Assembly (NCBI GenBank): GCA_947477745.1
Contig: CANJUF010000010.1
Coordinates: forward strand, 1 to 64,000
Direction of reading: 5' to 3'
Length of the DNA: 64,000 nucleotides
Source of the DNA: Sphingomonadaceae bacterium
GTDB taxonomy: Bacteria > Pseudomonadota > Alphaproteobacteria > Sphingomonadales > Sphingomonadaceae
Below, piece by piece: positions 27,822 to 37,627 of the stretch. The notes beneath the pieces were generated by a model. It did not search any database and had not been told where the DNA came from. It saw nothing but the letters and a program-made list of their open reading frames with translations. Positions within the stretch are counted from its first letter, which is position 1. Each line of letters opens with the position of its first letter. Made by a program: the position numbers and the translations under genes.

Positions 27822-29102
27822 TTAAATGGCTGCGCGAGGAGCTTCCTCTGGCGCAAATTGCGGATAGGGGCCTAGCCCGAACACCAGCAGTCCGGCGAGA
27901 ATGAAGCCGGGAATGCCAAGCATCAGGTAAAGTTCGTAGTTGCCGGTCTTGTCGAATATCAGGCCTGCGGAAACCGGCCCGATCCCGGCGGACAGCCCGG
28001 TCATCATCGAGACCGTACCATATATCTTTCCGAAGTGCCTGAGCCCGCCGTACTGTGTCGTTAGGTAAATGATGAGATATAGGCTGGTGCCGCCCCCGAA
28101 CCCGATCAGCGCCGCAACGGTAATGATGATGGGAAGCGAACCGCCGCTTACCAGCAGCAGGCCGTAGGCGAGGGCGGGCGTGGACAGGAAAATGAACGGC
28201 AGCACAGCCGAATTGAACCGGTCCATGATTGTCCCGGCGATCAGGCGCGCGGCAATTGCGGAGCCTCCCGCAACCACGGCAAGGCTGGCGGCGGTGACCG
28301 GTTTCACACCGAACGACTGGTAGACCGGAACCATGTGGACGCTCCATGCCGAAGCGAGCAGGGTTGCCAGGAAGCAAGCGAGGGCGATCCGGATCATCGT
28401 GACGCTTCGCAGGGCTTCGCGGAAACTGAGTCCCCCAGGCACCATCACCGGCTCGGCAGCGCCCGGCGATCCGTCCGGCAGATCTGCGCCGCGCGAAGGC
28501 AGCGGCGCGGGCCTGACCCTGAAGAACGGCACTACGAGCAGCAGCGCCAGTCCAGTCCAGCCAAGCCCGATGGCGACATAGGCCATGCGCCATCCCAGTT
28601 CGGCGATCAGCAATTGGGTGAGTAGCGGAGTGATCGCGCTGGCCACCGACATGCCGCTCAGCATGATCGCCATGGCGACGCCGCGATTGGCGACGAATGC
28701 CGTCGCCACCGGCGGGTTCCACACCATCGTGCGGATCAACAGCGACGCAAGCGCATAGACCACCCACATGCCGATCCACAGCGCGACCATGCCGTTCATC
28801 AGGCTGAACGCCGCGAACGAGAGGCCGCACAGCGCCAGGCCGGGGATCGCGATGGCCCGGGCGCCGAACCTGTCCACCAATGCACCCGCAAACGGGGTGA
28901 GGGGGGTAACGATGAAGGCGAACACGGTCATGCTCAGCGAGATTGTGGTGCGGTCCCAGCCGAATGCGTCCTGAAGCGGCTGCATGAACAGGCCGAGCGT
29001 CGTGGTCGGGATACCGCCGAAGGAGATTCCGAATGTGGCGGCGAGCAGCAGCGGCCAGTGCAGCTTCCATTCCGACGGCGCCTTGGCCTTTGCTTGCGTC
29101 AT
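27822..29102 (-). CDS. MFS transporter
   Basis: 12-TM-like hydrophobicity; FGWDRTTISLSMTVFAFIVTPLTPFAGALVDRFGARAIAIPG. Confidence 0.88.
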   Translation of the reverse strand: MTQAKAKAPSEWKLHWPLLLAATFGISFGGIPTTTLGLFMQPLQDAFGWDRTTISLSMTVFAFIVTPLTPFAGALVDRFGARAIAIPGLALCGLSFAAFSLMNGMVALWIGMWVVYALASLLIRTMVWNPPVATAFVANRGVAMAIMLSGMSVASAITPLLTQLLIAELGWRMAYVAIGLGWTGLALLLVVPFFRVRPAPLPSRGADLPDGSPGAAEPVMVPGGLSFREALRSVTMIRIALACFLATLLASAWSVHMVPVYQSFGVKPVTAASLAVVAGGSAIAARLIAGTIMDRFNSAVLPFIFLSTPALAYGLLLVSGGSLPIIITVAALIGFGGGTSLYLIIYLTTQYGGLRHFGKIYGTVSMMTGLSAGIGPVSAGLIFDKTGNYELYLMLGIPGFILAGLLVFGLGPYPQFAPEEAPRAAI

Positions 29103-29205
29103 GCTTCTCTCCCGACCGGCTATCCTGCCTCGATATCGGGCCGGTATCACCATTTGCTCTCCGCCATCGGAAGCATGACTTGCATCAAAAGGCAACGTCG
29201 GTCAG

Positions 29206-29229
29206 AATAATTGCCAACCCTGTATTATT
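29206..29229. promoter_or_regulatory. Inverted repeat AATAAT-N12-ATTATT in divergent intergenic region
   Basis: AT-rich perfect 6-bp arms between the MFS gene (-) and the D-aminoacylase-like gene (+). Confidence 0.35.
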
Positions 29230-29275
29230 AATGAGATTCGGCGGCTCGTATCGCCGGGAGCTTTGGAGAGAGCAG

Positions 29276-31024
29276 ATGCAGATCGATATGCTGATCAAGG
29301 GCGGAACCGTTGTCGATGGCAGCGGCGCGGATGCCTATGCGGCGGACGTGCGGGTTACGGCCGGGCGAATCGCCGAAATCGGCAAAAACCTTGCCGCCCG
29401 CGAGGGTGAGCGCGTGTTCGATGCCTCCGGTTGCTACGTCACGCCCGGCATGATCGAGACGCACAATCACTGGGATGGCGGCGTCTGGTGGGCGCCCAAC
29501 ATGGAACCGCTGCCCGCTTACGGCGCAACCACATCGATCAACGGCAACTGCGGCTTCTCGATCGCGCCCGCTCCGAAGAGCGCCGAAGGCAAGCAGACCG
29601 TCGTCGACATCTTCAACTACTTCGAGGACATCCCCGAAGAGCCGATGAACGAGGTGGTTCCCTGGGATTGGGACAAGTGGAGCGAATACAAGGCCTCGAT
29701 GCAGTCGAAGGTGCGCCTGCCGCTCAACTTCTGCTCGTTCTGCGGTCACGTTCCGCTGCGCATTGCGGTGATGGGAATGGACGCCTGGACCCGCGCCGCG
29801 ACCCCTGAGGAAATCGCGCAGATGTGCGCCTATCTCGACGATGCGCTGGCGGCAGGCGCGATGGGCCTTTCATCCAACATGATGGACCGCGACAAGTACG
29901 AGCGCCGCCTGCCGCCGCAGATGGCGGACGATGCCGAGATCGAGGCGCTGATGCGCGTGGTAGCCAAGTATCCTGGCTCCACCGTGCAATTCATCGTCGA
30001 CTACTTCCTGGCCGGCGAAGGCAACGAGCAGGTCGAACATTGGGCCAAGCTCGCCAAGAAAACCGGCGTGAAGCTGCAATGGGCGGGCATGCCCGCGCTC
30101 GTTTTCATGAAGAAATACCAGGAGCGCGCGCTGGAACTGCACGAGCAGTTCAAGGCCGAAGGATTGCCGATCTTTACCGCCTTCAACGTGATCTCGCCGA
30201 CCTCGATCCTCAATTTCTATTCAACGCTGATCTTCGGCCAGAACGGAAACCCGGTCTGGCAGGAGCTGATCAACGAGAAGAGCTGGGAAGGCAAGAAGGC
30301 CATGCTGACCGACGAGGCATGGCTCGATCGCGCCCGCGAATCGTGGGACAACCAGTTTCCGCATTCCACGCTCAACGACACCGAGGGTATGCTGCTGCGC
30401 GAAAGCGAATCGGGTTTTGGCCCGGTTGGCTGCACGCTCGCCGATTACCAGCGCGACGCGGGTTTCAACCACACTTCCGACGCGCTCGCCAAATGGGTGC
30501 TCAACAACGGGCACGAATCGATCATCCTCAAGCGCAGCTACCCGCGCGACAACGACATGCTCAACCGGTTGCTGATGGATGACAACACGCTGTGCAACGT
30601 TTCAGATTCGGGCGCGCACGGCAAGATGTTCTGCGGCGCGGGATATAACGTCGCGCTGCTCACCGAATATGTCCGCGAGCGCAAGTTCCTCACCATTGAG
30701 CGCGCGATCTACATGCTGACCTGGCGCACCGCCGAGTTCTTCGGCTTGCACGATCGCGGCCTGATCAAGGAGGGCATGGTCGCCGACATCGCCGTGTTCA
30801 ACCTCGACGAGATCGAAATGCGCCCCGAGAAGAAGATCTGGGACGTCTACGACGGCAAGGGCAGCCGCACATTCCGCTATACCCGCGATGCCGCGCCGAT
30901 GCGCCTGACGCTTTGCAACGGCGAGCCGACTTTCGACCGCGGCGAGTTCACCGGCCGCTATCCGGGCGAATTTATCGGCCCCGAGGTTGAGGGCGGGGCT
31001 GAGCTCGCAATCGCGGCGGAGTAA
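29276..31024 (+). CDS. N-acyl-D-amino-acid deacylase / D-aminoacylase-like amidohydrolase
   Basis: MQIDMLIKGGTVVDGSGADAYAADVRVTAGRIAEIGKN...VTPGMIETHNHWDGG...IKEGMVADIAVFNLDEI. Confidence 0.88.
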   Translation: MQIDMLIKGGTVVDGSGADAYAADVRVTAGRIAEIGKNLAAREGERVFDASGCYVTPGMIETHNHWDGGVWWAPNMEPLPAYGATTSINGNCGFSIAPAPKSAEGKQTVVDIFNYFEDIPEEPMNEVVPWDWDKWSEYKASMQSKVRLPLNFCSFCGHVPLRIAVMGMDAWTRAATPEEIAQMCAYLDDALAAGAMGLSSNMMDRDKYERRLPPQMADDAEIEALMRVVAKYPGSTVQFIVDYFLAGEGNEQVEHWAKLAKKTGVKLQWAGMPALVFMKKYQERALELHEQFKAEGLPIFTAFNVISPTSILNFYSTLIFGQNGNPVWQELINEKSWEGKKAMLTDEAWLDRARESWDNQFPHSTLNDTEGMLLRESESGFGPVGCTLADYQRDAGFNHTSDALAKWVLNNGHESIILKRSYPRDNDMLNRLLMDDNTLCNVSDSGAHGKMFCGAGYNVALLTEYVRERKFLTIERAIYMLTWRTAEFFGLHDRGLIKEGMVADIAVFNLDEIEMRPEKKIWDVYDGKGSRTFRYTRDAAPMRLTLCNGEPTFDRGEFTGRYPGEFIGPEVEGGAELAIAAE

Positions 31025-31044
31025 CCGGCACTCCCCTTGTCGGT

Positions 31045-31075
31045 CCGGGCGTGATCACACCAGCGTCACGCCCGG
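31045..31075. terminator. Perfect hairpin CCGGGCGTGA-N11-TCACGCCCGG at convergent junction
   Basis: 10-bp perfect stem. Its right arm contains the last codons and stop of the minus-strand CDS ending at 31055. Confidence 0.5.
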
Positions 31076-32221
31076 GTATTGCCCGATGATAATGCTTTCC
31101 ATGTCGCCGTATCCGCTGTTTTCGCCCTCGCGGATGCGGATCGGGCGGTCGCGGATCTGCCAGCGGTAGTTCTCTTCGGTCTTGCGCGGCTCGTTGACAT
31201 CGTCGACGCATTCGCCGTCGACAAAGGACTGACCCTTGTAGCTGCCGTGAAGCTGGCCCTTCCATGCGCCGTACATTGCCGGATTGAGCCGGAAGCCCAG
31301 TTCGGGGTCTATCGCCTCGAACTCGAAAATGCGCTCCACCATCGACTTGCCGGGACCAGCCAGCACTGCGGTGATCGTGCCGTGCATCGCTGCCTTGTCG
31401 GCAGCGCGATAGGTGATCTCGGGATAGAGATGCAGGATCGGGGTCTGGGTGCCGTCGCTCTCGTTGATATAGCCGGAAAAGAATTCCAGCGGGCCGTCGC
31501 CGCCGAAATCGCGGAAATAATAGGCAAGATCGTAGCTGGAGCCGTCGGGCCGCTCGATCCGCGAAACCAGCCAGTTGAAGTGGTAGGCGCTGTCCTTCAT
31601 GCCCCCGGTGCCCCCGGCGTGGCCGGGCACGAGATCGTCGGGATCCTTGCCGACATGCTCGCGAACGCCCCACGAGTGATCGCGGAATCCGAACCAATCG
31701 TCGCGGCTGACCTCGATCCGCTCGCCCTTGACCTTGATCCAGCCCGAAACCTCGCCCGGCTGGTGGTAGCGGATAACATCCGAGGCGGCGCGGCCGCTAG
31801 CGATCACCACGTCGCGCTTCTCGAAGAACGCGGGCATGGTCGCGTGAAAGGTCAGCTCGAAGGACAGCGGCTGCGCCTCGTTCGCCGCCAGCGTGATGCG
31901 CAGCTCCTCGAAAGGCCGCACCACTTCGTAGCGCAGCGGGCCGACGCTCATGTCCTCGCTCGCAATGTCGAGCACCCGGCTGGCGCGCACGGTGCGCTGG
32001 GAAGTGCCGATCTGCACACCCGCGAAGCCGTCGATGACGTTGCGGTTGGGATATTTGCCGAGCCCGAAGCTCGCCTGGATGCCGCCGCGCTTGCTCATCA
32101 GCGTGAACCACACCTTCTCGGTCCAGCCCCGGTCGGCGGTGCCGACGGCAGCGTGAGTGTTGACGATCTGGTGCGTGAAAAATTCGTCCGCATTGGTCAG
32201 CGCGGCAATGGTCGGGATCAT
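31055..32221 (-). CDS. Conserved hypothetical protein (DUF7064/DUF7065-like, lipocalin-type fold suspected)
   Basis: EVSRDDWFGFRDHSWGVREHVG motif and alternating beta-rich sequence. Family call from memory. Confidence 0.5.
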   Translation of the reverse strand: MIPTIAALTNADEFFTHQIVNTHAAVGTADRGWTEKVWFTLMSKRGGIQASFGLGKYPNRNVIDGFAGVQIGTSQRTVRASRVLDIASEDMSVGPLRYEVVRPFEELRITLAANEAQPLSFELTFHATMPAFFEKRDVVIASGRAASDVIRYHQPGEVSGWIKVKGERIEVSRDDWFGFRDHSWGVREHVGKDPDDLVPGHAGGTGGMKDSAYHFNWLVSRIERPDGSSYDLAYYFRDFGGDGPLEFFSGYINESDGTQTPILHLYPEITYRAADKAAMHGTITAVLAGPGKSMVERIFEFEAIDPELGFRLNPAMYGAWKGQLHGSYKGQSFVDGECVDDVNEPRKTEENYRWQIRDRPIRIREGENSGYGDMESIIIGQYPGVTLV

Positions 32222-32234
32222 GGGTCTGTACCTG

Positions 32235-33218
32235 TCACATGCCCTCGGCGTCGAGCATGGAGACCAGCACGCCGAGGTAATAATCGAGATTCTGCTGGAA
32301 ATAGGCGAGCTTGGGATCGGTGTTCTTGCCGGTCACCCACAGGTTGGTACCTTCGGCCATGGTGCACAGGATCTTGGCAATTTGCGCCATCTCGTGCCAG
32401 ATCAGGCCCCGGCTCGATCGGCCCGTGACCCGCTCCCACAAGGCGATGGCTTCCTCGCGCGTGAACATGCCCGGCGCCTTGAGCTGAGTCGCGGCGCGGT
32501 GGAACGGTCCCTCGAAAAAGATCATCAGGTAGCCCAGATCGCACAGCGGCTCGCCATTGAGCGCCATCTCCCAATCGAGCACCGCGCTAAGCTCGCTCTC
32601 GTGCCACATGAAGTTCGAAAGCTTCACATCGCCGTGAACCACGCTGGGCGGCCCGCTGACCGGGGCAGGGCGTGACAGCAGCCGGTCATAGGCGGCGACA
32701 AGCGACGGGCAATTGGCCCTGTCGGCAAAGCTGCGCCACATGCGCACATCGTCATCGGGGCTGACGGGATCGCCGAGCAGGGCAAGCGGCTCAAGCCGGG
32801 CGAAGCCAGCAAGCGTTTCGATCCACGTCTCGCACAGCCGCCGGCGGAACGGGTCGCTTGGCGCGGTGAACCACTCGGGCAACTGGGTGTCGTGGACTTC
32901 GGCGCCCGCGACGCATTCCATCACGAAGAACGGCGCGCCGATGACGCTATCGTCCTCGCAGATCGCGACGATGGCGGGCACCGGCGGTCCGCCGGGTACC
33001 TCGCCGAGCGCAGCGTAGAGCCGCGCCTGCGCCAGCACGTCATGGCCTTCGAGGATCGCACCGCCAGCGGGCGGCATCCGCAGGATCCAGTTGACGCCTT
33101 CGATCCGGTACGTCTCGTTCGAGAACCCGGTGGTCAGCGGCACGACTGCGCCGATTGCCTCGCCGCCGGGCATATAGCCCCGCAGCGCCTCGGCAATCGC
33201 CGTAGGATCGCGGCTCAC
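32235..33218 (-). CDS. Phosphotransferase (APH) family protein
   Basis: LTTGFSNETYRIEGVNWILRMPPAG...SVVHGDVKLSNFMWHESELSAVLDWEMALNGEPLCDLGYLM. GTGA coupling. Confidence 0.9.
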   Translation of the reverse strand: MSRDPTAIAEALRGYMPGGEAIGAVVPLTTGFSNETYRIEGVNWILRMPPAGGAILEGHDVLAQARLYAALGEVPGGPPVPAIVAICEDDSVIGAPFFVMECVAGAEVHDTQLPEWFTAPSDPFRRRLCETWIETLAGFARLEPLALLGDPVSPDDDVRMWRSFADRANCPSLVAAYDRLLSRPAPVSGPPSVVHGDVKLSNFMWHESELSAVLDWEMALNGEPLCDLGYLMIFFEGPFHRAATQLKAPGMFTREEAIALWERVTGRSSRGLIWHEMAQIAKILCTMAEGTNLWVTGKNTDPKLAYFQQNLDYYLGVLVSMLDAEGM

Positions 33219-34351
33219 GCCTTCTGCAGGATATGAACCGCCGAGGAAGTGCCGAACCCCAGAACATGGGCAAGACCGATGCGCGCGCCTTCGACCTGCC
33301 GCTTGCCGGCCTCGCCGCGCAGGTGCTCGACGATCTCGACGATATTGGCGACACCGGTCGCGCCGATCGGGTGGCCCTTGGCGATCAGCCCGCCCGAAAC
33401 GTTGACCGGCAGCCTGCCGCCGAGCATCACTTCGCCGCCCTCGATCAGCCGCGCCGCCTCGCCTTCGGCGCACAGGCCCAGGTTCTCGTAATGAAGCATC
33501 TCGGCAGTGGCGAAACAGTCGTGCAGCTCGACGATGTCGAGGTCTTCAGGCCCCATGCCCGCCATCTCGTAGGCCTTGGCGACGGCCATGCGCGTCACCG
33601 AGTTGGGATCGAACAGTTCGGGGTTGTTGGCTTCCCACGGGTCGGAGGCGAGCCCCGATCCGGCGATGCGCACCGCGCGGCCCAGGCCCAGTTCCTTCGC
33701 CTTCTTCTCGGAGACGATCACCACGGCGGCTGCGCCATCGACATTGGCCGAACACATCAGCTTGGTCAGCGGATAGGCGATCAGGTCGCTGGCGAGGATT
33801 TCCTCGAGCGAAGCCTCGGTCTGGTACTTTGCCTTGGGATTGAGCGCGCCGTGCTTGCGATTCTTGACTGCGATCTTGGCGAACTGCTCCATCGTCGTGC
33901 CGTATTTCCCGGCATGGACCATGCCGCACTCGGCGAAGACTGCGGGCATCGAGCCGGAGCCGAAAATGCCCTCAGGCGTAAGTCCGCTGGAGGGTCCGCC
34001 GCCGAGCATGCCGCGCGGGTTCATCTCGGTGCCCACGGCGAGCGCGATGTCGTACATCCCGCTCTTGATCGCGATGAAGGCTTCGCGCACCGCCGTCGCG
34101 CCCGAGGCGCAGGCGTTCGACACATTGACGCAGGGGATCCCGGTCTGGCCGATCTCGCGCATGATCTGCTGGCTCATCGAAGCGCCGGCAGTAAAGCTCG
34201 ATCCGGTGTAGAACACCTCGACATCGTCGATGGTAAGGCCCGCATCGTCGAGCGCCATCAGCGCAGCCTCGCCGCCGAGCTGGGCAGGGGTCTTGTCGGG
34301 ATAGCGGCCGAAGGCGATCATGTCGGCGCCGATGATATAGGCTTCGCTCAT
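33215..34351 (-). CDS. Thiolase family protein (acetyl-CoA acetyltransferase / SCP2 type)
   Basis: IPCVNVSNACASGATAVREAFIAIKSG (Cys present), LPVNVSGGLIAKGHPIGATG. Confidence 0.93.
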   Translation of the reverse strand: MSEAYIIGADMIAFGRYPDKTPAQLGGEAALMALDDAGLTIDDVEVFYTGSSFTAGASMSQQIMREIGQTGIPCVNVSNACASGATAVREAFIAIKSGMYDIALAVGTEMNPRGMLGGGPSSGLTPEGIFGSGSMPAVFAECGMVHAGKYGTTMEQFAKIAVKNRKHGALNPKAKYQTEASLEEILASDLIAYPLTKLMCSANVDGAAAVVIVSEKKAKELGLGRAVRIAGSGLASDPWEANNPELFDPNSVTRMAVAKAYEMAGMGPEDLDIVELHDCFATAEMLHYENLGLCAEGEAARLIEGGEVMLGGRLPVNVSGGLIAKGHPIGATGVANIVEIVEHLRGEAGKRQVEGARIGLAHVLGFGTSSAVHILQKA

Positions 34352-34362
34352 TGGTTCAGCTC

Positions 34363-34773
34363 CTATGCGTCGACCGTTGCGGCCGTGAAGTGATAGGCGA
34401 CAAAATCGTTGCCTTCCTTGTCTTTAGCCCCGCCAGCATCGTTCATGACGAGGCGCACCGGCATTCCCGCGCGCAAGTCCTCGTGGGATACGCCATTCAG
34501 GTTGCCCTTGATCGAGATGCCGTCGTCAAGCCGCACGACCGCGGAGACGAAGGGTACCGGCACGCCCGGATAGCTCCTGTGGACGATCGACCAGGTGACG
34601 AGCTTGCCGCTGTCACCGGCGCGGAACTCCTCCATGGTGCCGCGCGCATGGCATTTGCGGCAAGCGATGGTGGGCACTTCGGCGGCGGTGCCGCAGGCCG
34701 TGCAGCGGAATGCGCGCACCCAGGCGTCGCCGTTTTCGGCAACCGCGATGTTCGTGCGTCCGGGTATCTGCAT
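34363..34773 (-). CDS. Zn-ribbon/OB-fold (DUF35) protein
   Basis: FRCTACGTAAEVPTIACRKCHARGTMEEF; follow-on OB-fold. Pairs with the thiolase at 33215. Confidence 0.87.
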   Translation of the reverse strand: MQIPGRTNIAVAENGDAWVRAFRCTACGTAAEVPTIACRKCHARGTMEEFRAGDSGKLVTWSIVHRSYPGVPVPFVSAVVRLDDGISIKGNLNGVSHEDLRAGMPVRLVMNDAGGAKDKEGNDFVAYHFTAATVDA

Positions 34774-34844
34774 GGGGTTCCTCTCCAACTGCGCGAGTCT
34801 GTTTCGATTGGCCTAGGCCCGGCGGCCGTGCCGGGCAAGACCCG

Positions 34845-35732
34845 TCAAGCCTCGTATTTCACCGATTCGACCGCGATCTTCGCGTCGAACGGTCCGCCAT
34901 CGCGGCCGCGAACCTCGCGTCCGATCTTCTGCAGGTACTGCCCCGAATAAGTCGTCTGTCCAGTGGTGACGAGCGGATCGACGAGGCACAGCGCGAGGAT
35001 CGCCTCGGCCATGACTTCGGGGTCTTCGGGCGCGGTCAGCCGGTCACGCGAGAGGATGCCCTTGTCGATCATCTTCTGCACGTTTTCGGTGATGACCGAG
35101 TTTACCGGCGCGACCGTGTTGGCGCTGATCCCGGTGCCGTGCAGTTCGGCGGCAAGCGCACGCGTGAACAGGTTGAGCGCCGATTTCGAGGACGTGTAGG
35201 ACGAGCAGCCCTGCGTCTTGTGAAACTCGAGATAGGGAGGCCCGTCGGCGTTCGGCGCGGCGCGGTCGGCGATGGTCGACGAGACGTTGACGATCCGCCC
35301 CCAGTCCTGCGCCATCATGCCGGGCAGCGCGCGCACGATCATGTCGCGGGTGCCGAACACGTTTATCTCGAAGGCCGAGCGGAAGGTCTCGTCCGACATC
35401 TCCCAGACGCGCTGGCCCTTCATCGCGCCGCCCGCGACATTGTTGACGAGCACGTCGACCTTGCCGAAGCGGGCGAGCACTTCGTCCATGAAGGCGGCAC
35501 GCGATTCGGGCTGTGTCGCATCGAGCGGCAGCGCGTGGGCCTGCCCGCCGCGCCCGCGAATCTGCGCCACCGTCCAGGCCAGTGTCAGCGGCTGGGGGTC
35601 GTTCTCATCCCCCACCTTGCGCGCGCCGACGATGACCGTCGCCCCCTCGGAGGCGATGCGCTCGGCTGCCGCCGCGCCGATGCCCTGGCTTGCGCCGGTG
35701 ACGACCGCGATGCGGCCTTCCAATTCTCCCAT
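34845..35732 (-). CDS. SDR family oxidoreductase
   Basis: GRIAVVTGASQGIGAAAAERIASEG, NNVAGG, YTSSKSALNLFTRALAAEL. Confidence 0.93.
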   Translation of the reverse strand: MGELEGRIAVVTGASQGIGAAAAERIASEGATVIVGARKVGDENDPQPLTLAWTVAQIRGRGGQAHALPLDATQPESRAAFMDEVLARFGKVDVLVNNVAGGAMKGQRVWEMSDETFRSAFEINVFGTRDMIVRALPGMMAQDWGRIVNVSSTIADRAAPNADGPPYLEFHKTQGCSSYTSSKSALNLFTRALAAELHGTGISANTVAPVNSVITENVQKMIDKGILSRDRLTAPEDPEVMAEAILALCLVDPLVTTGQTTYSGQYLQKIGREVRGRDGGPFDAKIAVESVKYEA

Positions 35733-35744
35733 GTTTCTATCCTC

Positions 35745-36977
35745 TCAAGCAAGTTCGTCGATGGTGACCGGCAGGCTGGTCCAGCCGATCTGGAATTGCG
35801 AAACCGGCCAGTGGCCGCGTTCGGGATGGACGGTATAGCGTTTTACCGCGCTCAGGAACTCGCGCAGCATGACCTGCCCTTCGAGCCGGGCGAGGTGAAT
35901 GCCGATGCAGAAATGCGGGCCGACGCCGAAGCTCAGCAGGCGGCGCGCCTTGCGGTTCCATTGAAACTCGTCCGGCTGCGCGAATTCGCGGTGGTCGCGG
36001 TTGGCCGAAGCGATGATCAGGATCGCGCGCTGGCCGGGCTGAAGATCAACTCCGCCGAGCATGACCGGCTTCTTCGCCGTGCGCCCAAACCACTGCGCCG
36101 GCGCGCAGAAGCGCAGCGATTCCTCGAAGGCTGGTGCGACGCTGGCGGGCATTCCGGCGCGCACCTCGGCAAGCTGATCGGGGCGGCGCGCCAGTTCGAG
36201 CAGGCACCCCGCGACGATCTTGGGCAGGGTCTCGGTGCCGCCGACGAGAATGCCGTTGAGATCGGTGGCGATCTCCTCGTCCCTGAGCGGACGGCCAATG
36301 GTGTCACGGTGGAGCAGGGCATCGATCACCGGGCTTTCCGGCCCCTTGCCAGCGCGTCGGCGCGAGACGGTTTCGAGCAGCAGCGAGTAGATCAGCGCTC
36401 TCGCTTCGGCGACGCCCGGTGCGTCCGAAGGCACGCCGACCGTAAGGTTGACAGCACGCGCCAGTGCCTCGGGATCATCCGGCTCCAGACCGAGCACCCG
36501 GCACACCATCGTGACCGCGACATGGCTGGCGAAATCGGCGTTGAGGTCGAACTCGCCGCGCGGCAGCAGCAGGGCGAGCCGCTCGCGCACCAGCGCGGTG
36601 ATTTCCGCCTCGCGCTTGGCGATGCTGCCCTTAAGGAACGGCGCGGCGGTCGCCTGCCTGTGCGCTGTGTGAACCGGGGGATCGAGGAACAGGAACATGT
36701 TCTTCACCGGCTCGAGCACCGGTTCGGGCGGCGAACCACGATGATGGACCAGAAGCTGCTCGCGGGTGAACAGCATGCCTTCGGCTTCGGAGAAATGGTC
36801 GCGGTCCATGTAGCCGTTCCACACATCTTCGAAGCGGCTGAACACCCAGGTGTCGTATTCAGCGATGTAGTAGGGCGAATGGCTCTCGCGCAGTTCACGG
36901 TAAAGCGGCTGCGGATTGTGCATCGCCTCGTCCGAAAACGGATCGTAGCGGAACGCTGACAGCGTCAGCGCGCTCAC
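35745..36977 (-). CDS. Cytochrome P450
   Basis: Heme-binding FGVGPHFCIGIHLARLEGQ; I-helix LNGILVGGTETLPKIVAG; ExxR ESLRFCAP. GTG start in a GTGA overlap. Confidence 0.95.
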   Translation of the reverse strand: MSALTLSAFRYDPFSDEAMHNPQPLYRELRESHSPYYIAEYDTWVFSRFEDVWNGYMDRDHFSEAEGMLFTREQLLVHHRGSPPEPVLEPVKNMFLFLDPPVHTAHRQATAAPFLKGSIAKREAEITALVRERLALLLPRGEFDLNADFASHVAVTMVCRVLGLEPDDPEALARAVNLTVGVPSDAPGVAEARALIYSLLLETVSRRRAGKGPESPVIDALLHRDTIGRPLRDEEIATDLNGILVGGTETLPKIVAGCLLELARRPDQLAEVRAGMPASVAPAFEESLRFCAPAQWFGRTAKKPVMLGGVDLQPGQRAILIIASANRDHREFAQPDEFQWNRKARRLLSFGVGPHFCIGIHLARLEGQVMLREFLSAVKRYTVHPERGHWPVSQFQIGWTSLPVTIDELA

Positions 36978-37624
36978 CGGATCACCGGCTCGGCAATGGC
37001 GGCGACCACTTGCACCAGATGCGGATCGACGATGAATTCGGGGCAATCGGCATCGAAATAGGCATCGACAATGCCCCAGTGGACCGGCGTGTCCATGTAG
37101 GGGCCGGTCAGGCCGGAGACGTCGTCGTATTCCTGCTCCCAGATGAAATGGGTCGGCTTGCGCCCCTCGCTCCATGCCGCGCGGTTGAGGCCCCAAGCGC
37201 GGATTTCGGGCACATATTTCGCCAGCAGCAGGGTGCGCTCCTCAAGCTCCCGCACCAGAGCCGGATCGGCATGGGGAAAGCATGAGAACAGCAGTGCGCG
37301 CCACACACCGGTGCCGCCGGTAGACGCAGACTTGCGCGTCATGCGGTATCCGGCCCCGGTAACTTCCAGCCCCTCGATGGCGGGAAGCACCGCGCCGCGC
37401 CAGGCAGGGGAGAGCATGGCGGCATTGGCCGCGGCCTCGCTCTCATGGACCATGCGCCAGACGATGTGCCCGGCATTGATCGTCGCCTGATGATAGACAG
37501 GCGTGACGAGGTTCTCGATCACGCCGGGAAGGCTGGCGACCGCAGCACGCAGGCCGACGATGACGGTGTGGAGCGCGCCGATTCGCTCGGCGGGCAGGGT
37601 GAGCATTCGCAGCGAAACGAACAT
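36974..37624 (-). CDS. Hypothetical protein, probable two-repeat dimeric alpha/beta-barrel (Dabb/EthD-like)
   Basis: Two halves of similar layout ending GHIVWRMVHESEAA... and PTHFIWEQEYDDVSG.... Confidence 0.5.
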   Translation of the reverse strand: MFVSLRMLTLPAERIGALHTVIVGLRAAVASLPGVIENLVTPVYHQATINAGHIVWRMVHESEAAANAAMLSPAWRGAVLPAIEGLEVTGAGYRMTRKSASTGGTGVWRALLFSCFPHADPALVRELEERTLLLAKYVPEIRAWGLNRAAWSEGRKPTHFIWEQEYDDVSGLTGPYMDTPVHWGIVDAYFDADCPEFIVDPHLVQVVAAIAEPVIR

Positions 37625-37627
37625 GAC

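Noticed and set aside
34710-36959. 749-aa plus-strand ORF
   Set aside because: Antisense to a clear SDR gene and a P450 with heme motif; low-complexity Arg/Ala/Gly/His-rich translation typical of GC-rich antisense frames.
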